DNA from: an uncultured Ruminococcus sp.
GTDB taxonomy: Bacteria > Bacillota > Clostridia > Oscillospirales > CAG-272
Length of the DNA: 5,083 nucleotides
Direction: 5' to 3'
Assembly: GCA_902778205.1 (NCBI GenBank)
Contig: CACYWX010000270.1
Location: 1 to 5,083 of the forward strand
A program made the translations under genes and the position numbers. Position 1 is the first letter of the stretch. Every line of letters starts with the position of its first letter. Of the stretch, positions 1 through 5,083 are shown piece after piece. A model generated the notes under the pieces. The model was given only the letters and a program-made list of their open reading frames with translations. It had not been told where the DNA came from and did not search any database.

Positions 1-1671
1 CGAAATGACCGCGCCGCTTGAGATGTCCGTGGCGAGGCGCTCCCAGACCGCAAGCTCCGCGTCCCTCGCCAGCTCCGCGGCGGCTTCGTTCGCGTTCTTG
101 ATCTGTTCCTTCTTGATGGTGTTGCGCAATACCTTGTAGGCGTTCGGCTGATTCGGGTCGACGCCGTATTTGGTGTAGAGCTTGTCGATGTATTTCTTCT
201 TCTGCTCCGCCTGCTTCCTCGCTTCCTCGAGCAGCTTCGCGGCCTCCTCCTTTATTTTCCGGAGCGTTTCGGCATATTCCTTCTGCAGGCGTTCCAGCTC
301 CGCCGCCCGTTCCGCCTCCTGTCGGGCGATTTCCGCCTGACGTTCGAGCTCCGCCTGACGTTTGAAAGCCTCCTGCCGGGCCGCTTCCTGACGGAGCCGC
401 TCTTCTTCGGCGCGCGGGTCGTTTCCGTTCCGTGTCGGCACCTCCGTCTGAGCGGTCGAGGGATCGGTCTCCGTCGGCGCTTCCGGTCCTCCTCCGGTCG
501 TCAAGGCTCCGATGGCGGCGCCGATGATGGCTGCTCCGGCGGCTGTCCCGATGATGCCCGCGGTCTTTTCCGGGAGATCGCCGCCCTCTTCCCACTGCTG
601 ATGCGGCTTCGACGGTTCGGGCGATTCGGGGGGCAGATAGCCCGTGCTTCCGGTGTCCTCCTCACCTCCGCCGCCGAAGAGCGTCTCCCACCAGTTCTCG
701 CCGTCTCCGCTGTCCGACGATCCGCCGCCGGGGTTCGGCTCCTGCGGATCGACGGCGATGACTCCGCCGGGCAGGACCACGTCCGCGCCGCTGTCCATCA
801 CGACGAAGATGAAGCGGTAACGGAAGGTGACCTCATCGATCTTGATTCCCTTATATTCGTTCTGATACAAGAGTCTTGCCTGACAGTCCGCGTAGATCAG
901 CTCGTCGCCGGGCTGGACGGTGTAGATCCATCCGCACATGGCCGCGTCGCCGGTAAAGATTTCGCCGTTCGCGTCTGCTTTTGCGTTCGGTTCCCAGACA
1001 AAATCCTCCGCTCCGTCGATCATCTCGCCGTTGTGCTGGACCGCGCGGACGTTGGAGTTGAAGCAGCTGTACTCCGTCGGTGCGATAATTGCCTCCGCGG
1101 GACGGGCGGGGTCGTTGTTCGCCGCCTGATAGTTGTCGTAGCGGTTGATGGCGAACGCCGTGCCTATGTTATAGTCTGTACAGATTGTCTCGATGGTGTC
1201 GCCCGTGTAGACCTCGCCGACGTAGACGAGCTCATTGACATAGTCCTCCGTCTTCTCACTGACCTTCTCCAGATTCCATTCATTCTCGGTAAAAACCCGG
1301 CAGCCGAGCACGGTTCGGATTCCCAGATAAGAGGCCGCCTTGAATCTGGGATCGTCAACAGCGACGGTATGGCCTTCTCCCGAGTAATAATAATTCGTCA
1401 TGAGCCACATCCCGCTCCGGTCGTGCCCCGCGTAGTTCGAGCGTCCGCGGTCCGTCCAGTAGGAATCGAAGGGCTGCTCCGACCAGAAGGCGTCTCCTTC
1501 CCCCAGATGACCGATGGGTTCGCCCCAATCCGGATCGCCGACATAGGTGTCGCCGTAGTGCTTTTCCTGCTCCTTCGTCTCGGTGTTCACCTGCTTCGCT
1601 GACGCCGGAGCCGCGAGGGAGCCGAGGATCCAGACCGCGCCGAGGGCAGCGATAATCCGTTTGGCCTTCAT
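1..1671 (-). CDS. Secreted/surface protein with glycine-rich hydrophobic segment and coiled coil (C-terminus off window)
   Basis: I do not recognise a named family. The frame is open for 557 residues from the ATG at 1671 to the window edge, so the C-terminus is missing. Residues 1-25 form a classic signal peptide: a Lys/Arg start, a hydrophobic core, and an ASA-K cleavage site. Residues 26 to about 305 are a Trp/Tyr-rich, presumably extracytoplasmic domain with cysteines at 124, 164, 203, 246 and 263. Residues 311-365 are a Gly/Ser/Pro/Glu linker. Residues 371-391 are a Gly/Ala/Ile-rich hydrophobic stretch that could span a membrane. Residues 418-495 are a highly charged Glu/Arg/Gln/Ala coiled coil. 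The start is supported by a purine-rich site (GGGGG, 1682-1686) and by its ATGA overlap with the preceding membrane-protein gene, which implies coupled translation. It is the last visible gene of the RT operon. That it is exported is well supported; its role is unknown. Confidence 0.9.
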   Translation of the reverse strand, partial: MKAKRIIAALGAVWILGSLAAPASAKQVNTETKEQEKHYGDTYVGDPDWGEPIGHLGEGDAFWSEQPFDSYWTDRGRSNYAGHDRSGMWLMTNYYYSGEGHTVAVDDPRFKAASYLGIRTVLGCRVFTENEWNLEKVSEKTEDYVNELVYVGEVYTGDTIETICTDYNIGTAFAINRYDNYQAANNDPARPAEAIIAPTEYSCFNSNVRAVQHNGEMIDGAEDFVWEPNAKADANGEIFTGDAAMCGWIYTVQPGDELIYADCQARLLYQNEYKGIKIDEVTFRYRFIFVVMDSGADVVLPGGVIAVDPQEPNPGGGSSDSGDGENWWETLFGGGGEEDTGSTGYLPPESPEPSKPHQQWEEGGDLPEKTAGIIGTAAGAAIIGAAIGALTTGGGPEAPTETDPSTAQTEVPTRNGNDPRAEEERLRQEAARQEAFKRQAELERQAEIARQEAERAAELERLQKEYAETLRKIKEEAAKLLEEARKQAEQKKKYIDKLYTKYGVDPNQPNAYKVLRNTIKKEQIKNANEAAAELARDAELAVWERLATDISSGAVIS

Positions 1672-2639
1672 GCCCTGTCCGCCCCCTTTCCTTTGCCGAT
1701 CGCATTGAGGATCATCCCGACGAGCAGAAGAGCCGCGGGGATGAGATAGGGAATCAGCCCGTCCGGGAGCGCGTCCCCGACGAGTTCCCCCACGCCGGTC
1801 GTCAGCTCCTCCGCCTTCTCCGCAATCGTGAGAAGTATCCAGCCGAGGAACCCGAGAGCTGAGCCCGTGAGAAATCCCTTGTACCGTCCGGGGAGCAGGA
1901 TTTTTCCCGTCATGCGGCCGTCCGTGACCTTCCGCGCGGAAAACGAGGCGGCGAGGTCCACAAGAAATCCGTTCCGCCCCGACAGCGCCTCGAGGGACAG
2001 GACCGCTCCGGCGACGCCGACCGGGATCCCGTCCTCTCCGGCGAATCCCGCCGTGAAGGTATAGGCGATCCCCGCGAACCCGATTCCGAGCAGAGCCGCG
2101 CCAAGGTTGAAGCCGGGCTCGGAGAAGATGTTCCCGATCCCGCGGACCGCCTTCCCGATCCCGCCGTACAGGATCGAGCAGAGCGCCGCGCCGACGACGC
2201 CCTTGCCAATGGTGCCGCCGATGATCTGCAGGATCGTTCCGCCCGTTCCGCCCCGCGAATAGGTGACTTTCGCGAGAACGGCGAAGACCCCGTCCAGCGA
2301 ATCCAGCAGGCGCAGGTGGTTGAGCCAGATCCAGAGGGCCGAGATCGCGGCGGTGAAGAGCAGCGCTTTGAATTTCGTGAAGATCTTGAACATGCCGCCG
2401 ATCAGCCTGCCGATCTGAGAGAAGAGAACGGCAAAAGTCCCCCTGATCTTCCCCGACGGGCCGAAGGCATACGACGGCGAAAGAGGGACGGTCGATATGG
2501 GCGCGCTCATCGCCCGGACCGGCTCGGCTGATACGCGCGAGGGTATCGTACCTGTCTGAACAGCCGCGCCGCATTTCTCACAGAACCGGGCCCCGTCGGA
2601 CAGCTCCGCGCCGCAGTGGATGCAATACTTTTTCATCAT
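1668..2639 (-). CDS. Zinc-ribbon multi-pass membrane protein
   Basis: This 323-aa protein opens with a short zinc ribbon: C6-x2-C9 and C20-x2-C23, of the CxHCGAxL...FCxxCG type common at the N-terminus of Firmicute membrane proteins. A Pro/Ser-rich linker runs from about 30 to 65. Hydrophobic segments then follow at roughly 92-107, 136-160, 179-199, 205-219, 256-273 and 295-314, suggesting about four to six membrane passes, several of them Gly/Ala-rich. There are no catalytic motifs I can identify. Two ATGs stand in tandem (2639 and 2636). The upstream GGAG (2645-2648) is 5 bases from the first and 8 from the second, so the true start may be the second. The start overlaps the RT stop by ATGA, and its own stop overlaps the next start the same way. 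Both point to one polycistronic message. A membrane anchor or pore-like partner for the RT is possible but unproven. Confidence 0.9.
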   Translation of the reverse strand: MMKKYCIHCGAELSDGARFCEKCGAAVQTGTIPSRVSAEPVRAMSAPISTVPLSPSYAFGPSGKIRGTFAVLFSQIGRLIGGMFKIFTKFKALLFTAAISALWIWLNHLRLLDSLDGVFAVLAKVTYSRGGTGGTILQIIGGTIGKGVVGAALCSILYGGIGKAVRGIGNIFSEPGFNLGAALLGIGFAGIAYTFTAGFAGEDGIPVGVAGAVLSLEALSGRNGFLVDLAASFSARKVTDGRMTGKILLPGRYKGFLTGSALGFLGWILLTIAEKAEELTTGVGELVGDALPDGLIPYLIPAALLLVGMILNAIGKGKGADRA

Positions 2640-3853
2640 GTGGTCTCCGCCTGACTGAGTGATTGTTCCTTTGCTTCGTAATACGCATGTACCAGACTCC
2701 GGCAGCCCATTTCCTTCATATCCTCATACCGGACGTCATACCGCTTCTTCGTGTGCCTTCCGCTGACCAGAAAGCGGATGCAGTCCTGGGCGTACAGATC
2801 GATCGCGTGCAGGCTCTCCGCCGTGTTGATCGCGGGAAAATACCATCTGCTCCAGGACAGGTCGTTGTCGTCCGGCGGGTCAAACAGCTTCCGGTTGAAG
2901 ACGCGGATGAACGCACGGGCCGCGCGCTCGCCGTCGATCCCGTTCCGCTTCTTCCAGCGGGCCAGAGCGTCCCGTTTCCGCCGCATCTTCTGCTTCATCT
3001 TCCGAACGGACAGGGGAGCGACGTCGATTTTTCCGTTGTCGAAGGAGAAGCCCAGAAAAGAGAAGGGCTCCCCCGGGGCGATATACTGCTCCTTGGCCGG
3101 GTTCACGGACAGCCCGTGCCCGGCTAAGAAGGAGCGGACAGCTTCCGCGCGTTTGTCCCGCTCCTCCGCCGTCCCCGCAAACAGGAGGATGTCGTCGGAA
3201 TACCGGAGAAAGACGCACCCGCTGTTCTCAAACGTCCGGTCGAGCTCGGCGAGAAAGAGGTTGGCGTAAAAGGCCGAAAGCGGGGTTCCGGCCATGATCC
3301 CCTTTTTCTCCCGCACGATCCTTCCCCTGTCGAGCACGGAGGGCTCCCGCAGAAGGGACGCGAGGAACGAAAACAGCTCCCCGTCCCCGCCGAGAACGGC
3401 CTCCAGCATCGGAAGAAGCCGCTCCACGGGGACGGAGTTGAAATAATCGTGAATGTCGGCCTTATAGCCGCTCATGGCATAAAGCCCTTCGACGCGCCGG
3501 AGCCTGCGGACTGCGTCCTTGGCGGTCACCCCCGGCCGGAAGGAGTACAGTCCGTCGGAAAACAGCCCGTCGTACTGTCTCAGAAGGATCCAGGTCAGGA
3601 GCTTCAGGACGGTGTTCTCCGGCTCGGGATAGGTGTAGACGATCCGCTTCTTGTCGGATCCCACCTTGTTGAGAACGGACCTGCGCGGCAGGGGAAAGGA
3701 CTCCCGCATGGCTTCGCACACCGGAAGATACCGTTTTTCTTCGATGTAAGTCCGGAGCTCCTCCGCGAACGGTTTCGGACACGCGAGGGACCGCTTGTAT
3801 TCGTAGAACGCTTTCCAGAGGCGTTCGTCCGACAGATAGTCGAGAAGAGACAT
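2636..3853 (-). CDS. Stand-alone reverse transcriptase (RNA-directed DNA polymerase), unassigned group
   Basis: This 405-aa protein carries the full RT palm. RT1 is KKRIVYTYPEPENTVLK (68-84) and RT2 is GLYSFRPG (101-108). Motif A is KADIHDYFNSV (131-141, catalytic D133). Motif B is GIMAGTPLSAFYANLFL (185-201). Motif C is LRYSDDILLF (216-225, D220 and D221). RT6 follows with NPAKEQ (251-256) and RT7 with FSFLGFSFDNGKI (264-276). All three metal-binding aspartates are present, so it should be active. After the palm are a basic helix (286-303) and a tail ending in GCRSLVHAYYEAKE (383-396). It lacks an intron maturase or HNH endonuclease domain. It also lacks the motif-B LGNxTSQ of DGR enzymes and an obvious retron VTG motif. 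It best fits the loose set of unknown-group (UG/DRT-like) bacterial RTs, though I cannot assign a number. The start is supported by GGAG at 3863-3866, nine bases upstream. It follows a structured inverted-repeat element and is overlapped by a membrane-protein gene. Confidence 0.95.
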   Translation of the reverse strand: MSLLDYLSDERLWKAFYEYKRSLACPKPFAEELRTYIEEKRYLPVCEAMRESFPLPRRSVLNKVGSDKKRIVYTYPEPENTVLKLLTWILLRQYDGLFSDGLYSFRPGVTAKDAVRRLRRVEGLYAMSGYKADIHDYFNSVPVERLLPMLEAVLGGDGELFSFLASLLREPSVLDRGRIVREKKGIMAGTPLSAFYANLFLAELDRTFENSGCVFLRYSDDILLFAGTAEERDKRAEAVRSFLAGHGLSVNPAKEQYIAPGEPFSFLGFSFDNGKIDVAPLSVRKMKQKMRRKRDALARWKKRNGIDGERAARAFIRVFNRKLFDPPDDNDLSWSRWYFPAINTAESLHAIDLYAQDCIRFLVSGRHTKKRYDVRYEDMKEMGCRSLVHAYYEAKEQSLSQAETT

Positions 3854-3862
3854 GGATATTCG

Positions 3863-3866
3863 CTCC
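3863..3866 (-). promoter_or_regulatory. Ribosome binding site of the RT gene
   Basis: GGAG on the minus strand lies nine bases before the ATG at 3853. It lies outside the inverted-repeat element, 15 bases past its end, so folding of that element should leave it exposed. It supports the 405-aa start over upstream in-frame possibilities. Confidence 0.6.
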
Positions 3867-3881
3867 GAATCGTGAAAACAG

Positions 3882-3899
3882 AAAAAAGCGGAAAGAGAA
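3882..3899 (-). repeat. Inverted-repeat arm, 3' side in RT sense (a2-like)
   Basis: On the minus strand this arm reads TTCTCTTTCCGCTTTTTT. It pairs perfectly with 4009-4026 across 109 bases. It ends in six T after a G+C-containing stem, so it also has the look of an intrinsic-terminator tail. Confidence 0.9.
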
Positions 3900-4008
3900 G
3901 TGAGTTAAATCCCAATAAATTATGGGTTTTACAAGACCGTACACAGAAGGGCTGCCTGCGAAGTCATGGTTCGGTCCTCTGTGCCTGATCCGCCGCAGGC
4001 GCTGTGCG

Positions 4009-4026
4009 TTCTCTTTCCGCTTTTTT
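4009..4026 (-). repeat. Inverted-repeat arm, 5' side in RT sense (a1-like)
   Basis: On the minus strand this arm reads AAAAAAGCGGAAAGAGAA. It is the exact reverse complement of the arm at 3882-3899, with no mismatch over 18 bases, and pairing stops at both ends. It begins six bases after the TAA of the upstream gene. Confidence 0.9.
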
Positions 4027-4032
4027 GACTTG

Positions 4033-4485
4033 TTACCGGCTGACTGCGTCCCGGAGGCGCTTCACTACATAGGCGCGCGTATTCCACCAGCCGTGATGGT
4101 CGTAGTAGAACCGCAGATACGGGATCCCATCACGCCGGCAGTCGCTCCGGATCCGGTTGACGGAGCAGCCTTCCGACATCAGTTCAACCACGAGCGCCAT
4201 TGACGATCCCGAAAAGAACGTATACAGGACCCGCTTGCTGTTGGAAGGGAGGGTCCTGTTCATGCGGTACTGCGGCAGCTCCTCCCGGAATATGCTCTCG
4301 AAGTATTCCATAAAGGTGCCGTTGTAGTTGTACTGGTTTTCCTCGTCGGGCATCTCGTCTCCCCATGAGAAGCCGGACGCGGGCTTTGCCGTCTGCTTTC
4401 CGCCGGTGGGGCCGGTGAACAATCCCTTTGCGGTTTTTTCAATATTCTTCCTATCCTTGCCGAGAAGCTTTGACAGAAAATCCAT
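4033..4485 (-). CDS. Unrecognised 150-aa protein, first gene of the RT operon
   Basis: I cannot name this protein. It starts with a basic helix (MDFLSKLLGKDRKN, 1-14), followed by a Gly/Pro/Lys-rich flexible stretch (20-50). A compact C-terminal domain follows: a helix YFESIFREELPQY (61-73), a strand MALVVELM (96-103), a basic helix VNRIRSDCRRDG (109-120), a strand IPYLRFYYD (121-129), and the notable HGWWNTRAYVVKRL (131-144). The order helix, strand with an acidic residue, basic helix, strand loosely recalls degenerate PD-(D/E)XK nuclease-like folds. The usual lysine of the E-x-K motif is missing (ELM), so nuclease activity is doubtful. The frame is open to 4545, but that would include the promoter -10 box. 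GGAGG at 4492-4496, six bases before ATG 4485, fixes the start. The gene stops six bases before the inverted-repeat element and shares strand and promoter with the RT. Confidence 0.85.
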   Translation of the reverse strand: MDFLSKLLGKDRKNIEKTAKGLFTGPTGGKQTAKPASGFSWGDEMPDEENQYNYNGTFMEYFESIFREELPQYRMNRTLPSNSKRVLYTFFSGSSMALVVELMSEGCSVNRIRSDCRRDGIPYLRFYYDHHGWWNTRAYVVKRLRDAVSR

Positions 4486-4491
4486 CCCGAT

Positions 4492-4496
4492 CCTCC
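4492..4496 (-). promoter_or_regulatory. Ribosome binding site deciding the 4485 start
   Basis: A perfect GGAGG on the minus strand lies six bases before the ATG at 4485. It selects the 150-aa product over the longer 170-residue frame, whose start would lie upstream of the expected transcription start. Confidence 0.8.
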
Positions 4497-4533
4497 ACTT
4501 GGCTTTACATGGGTACGGCGGTCTTCCGGATTC

Positions 4534-4562
4534 AGTATACTCCAATACCCCCGCTTTGTCAA
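4534..4562 (-). promoter_or_regulatory. Consensus sigma-A promoter of the RT operon
   Basis: On the minus strand, TTGACA (4562-4557) is a perfect -35 box, followed by a 17-base spacer and TATACT (4539-4534), one base off the ideal TATAAT. Transcription should begin near 4527, giving a leader of about 40 bases before the GGAGG site. Such a near-ideal promoter suggests constitutive, fairly strong expression unless a repressor acts. I see no clear operator palindrome overlapping it. Confidence 0.8.
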
Positions 4563-4595
4563 GTCCAATACCATATGAATCCGCCGAACACGCGG

Positions 4596-4653
4596 AAAAG
4601 AACGAAGGGCCTGTCGCTTTCGGCTTTGCTTTCGAAGCCGCTTCGGCAGGTCC
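4596..4653 (-). terminator. Probable intrinsic terminator after the kinase gene
   Basis: In the minus sense, 4653-4644 pairs with 4616-4607 (ten positions, two A-C mismatches), and an inner CGGCTT/AAGCCG stem (4640-4635 with 4626-4621) closes an eight-base loop. A T-rich run, TTCGTTCTTTT, follows at 4606-4596. It lies between the kinase stop at 4711 and the operon promoter at 4562, the expected place for a terminator. The tail is interrupted by C and G, and the outer stem pairs better as plus-strand RNA, so the call is moderate. Confidence 0.4.
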
Positions 4654-4710
4654 TTCCTCAACGTGTGAATACGCGGCGGTCAGTCCGCAGTCCCCTCAGA
4701 CGTCTCCCTC

Positions 4711-5083
4711 TCATTCCTTTCTTTTGGCAGGATCGGGGAAGCACAGCAGAATGTTCACGGAAAACAGCCCGGCCTCGTTCTTGATGTCCAGGGACCCGCC
4801 GTAGCGGTGAACCGTGGCGGAAACCGAGGCCAAGTCCGATGCCGTGTCCCTCCCGGTCGGATACCGGCAGGCCGTTCTTCATAGGGACCTTCCGGGAGCA
4901 GGGATTCTCCACGGACAGCCCCATCATGGCGTCCGACAGCATCCTTCCGATGGCGCGGACCCGGCGGTTTTCGGGAGGCTCCTCCCCGGCGGCCCGAACG
5001 GCGTTTTCCAGAAGGTTTCCGAGAATGGAGCAGAAATCCGCCTCCCGGACGGGCAGCTCTCTCGGCAGCTCCAGCCTCCATTC
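4711..5083 (-). pseudogene. GHKL sensor histidine kinase, C-terminal ATPase part, with apparent +1 frameshift
   Basis: The fragment runs in from the right edge, so only the C-terminal ATP-binding domain is visible. The first frame (5083-4832) gives 84 residues with an N-box, DFCSILGNLLENAVRAA, a middle strand LSVENP, and the G-box GLPVSDREGHGIGL. Directly after GHGIGL the expected continuation lies in another frame. Skipping G4831 gives ASVSATVHRYGGSLDIKNEA, then a strand and a basic tail ending at the TGA at 4711-4713, typical of the AgrC/VirS-like GHKL kinases that act in two-component signalling at the membrane. Without the skip, an Arg-rich nonsense tail runs to a stop at 4658. The extra base may be a sequencing error in TTGG or a real disabling mutation. 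The gene probably belongs to a two-component system upstream of the window and is separated from the RT operon by a terminator and promoter. Confidence 0.8.

Larger units (their letters stand above)
3882..4026 (-). ncRNA. Candidate structured RNA closed by an 18-bp inverted repeat, upstream of the RT
   Basis: A 145-base element lies between the stop of the 150-aa gene (six bases away) and the RT start (28 bases away). Its ends are perfect 18-base inverted repeats enclosing 109 bases. Read in the RT sense, the interior holds several hairpins. GCCTG/CAGGC (4000-3996 with 3987-3983) closes an 8-base loop. A nine-pair stem joins 3984-3976 with 3949-3941. An A+T-rich hairpin, CCCA/TGGG, joins 3926-3923 with 3914-3911 and is extended by an AAA/TTT pairing across one bulged base. 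The nine-pair stem uses two G-U wobbles that would be A-C mismatches on the plus strand, which favours an RNA in the RT sense. Layout and size resemble a retron msr-msd with its a1/a2 stem, or the ncRNA partner of some defence RTs. It could instead be an unusual terminator/attenuator or a small MITE-like insertion. Transcription as a discrete RNA is inference. Confidence 0.5.

Noticed and set aside
601..1602. A 333-residue plus-strand reading frame
   Set aside because: It lies wholly antisense to the secreted-protein gene, whose signal peptide, coiled coil and overlap junction are convincing. Its translation is Val/Arg/Asp-rich without domain features, as expected for a shadow in G+C-rich DNA.
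2636..3853. Diversity-generating retroelement
   Set aside because: No adenine-biased template/variable repeat pair is visible, there is no Avd-like gene, and motif B lacks the LGNxTSQ-type signature. A variable repeat beyond the left edge cannot be excluded.
3462..3944. A minus-strand 160-residue frame overlapping the element and the RT
   Set aside because: It is in another frame of the well-supported RT gene, is Arg/Pro-rich and shows no domain; its start lies inside the structured element without a ribosome binding site.
2636..4026. Group II intron carrying its RT
   Set aside because: The protein lacks maturase X, DNA-binding and endonuclease regions. I see no domain V-like GNRA-capped hairpin after the gene, where the next gene overlaps the stop codon.
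3882..4026. MITE or small insertion with terminal inverted repeats
   Set aside because: The 18-base perfect ends fit, but I see no target-site duplication (flanks CAG and GAC on the plus strand), and the site between an operon gene and an RT is better explained by a functional RNA. Kept only as an alternative.
4486..4545. N-terminal extension of the 150-aa protein to an ATG at 4545
   Set aside because: It would start upstream of the predicted transcription start, over the promoter -10 box, and has no good ribosome binding site, whereas ATG 4485 has a perfect GGAGG.
1..5083. tRNA, rRNA or CRISPR array
   Set aside because: I found no cloverleaf, conserved rRNA segments or regularly spaced direct repeats by reading both strands.

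Overview
The window looks like a G+C-rich Firmicute of the class Clostridia, probably a gut or other anaerobe. This rests on strong GGAGG-type ribosome binding sites, a textbook sigma-A promoter, a GHKL-type sensor kinase, and a zinc-ribbon membrane protein of a style common in that group. The lineage is an inference from sequence style, not a database result. Every gene I can support lies on the minus strand; the long plus-strand reading frames are antisense shadows.

Reading in the direction of transcription, from the right edge to the left: (1) 5083-4711 is the C-terminal part of a GHKL sensor histidine kinase. An apparent +1 frameshift sits exactly after its GHGIGL box, and a plausible intrinsic terminator follows it. 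(2) A consensus promoter (TTGACA, 17 bases, TATACT) at 4562-4534 starts a new unit. (3) 4485-4033 encodes an unrecognised 150-aa protein. (4) 4026-3882 is a 145-base element bounded by perfect 18-base inverted repeats and filled with nested hairpins. (5) 3853-2636 encodes a 405-aa stand-alone reverse transcriptase (RT) with all catalytic motifs but no intron maturase or endonuclease domain. (6) 2639-1668 encodes a zinc-ribbon multi-pass membrane protein. (7) 1671 to the left edge encodes a secreted protein with a glycine-rich hydrophobic segment and a long coiled coil; its C-terminus lies outside the window.

Genes 5, 6 and 7 are joined by 4-base ATGA stop/start overlaps, so they are very probably translated from one message. 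The promoter ahead of gene 3 and the short gaps make all four genes and the structured element one candidate operon.

The most interesting point is the combination. A stand-alone RT that is neither a typical group II intron, DGR nor canonical retron RT is preceded by a compact RNA-like element in retron-like geometry: the closing stem lies just upstream of the RT gene. It is then coupled to two envelope proteins. This could be an undescribed RT/ncRNA system, possibly of the defence type seen with the unknown-group (UG/DRT) reverse transcriptases, with membrane-linked partners. The function is inference; the gene layout and the inverted repeat are directly visible.
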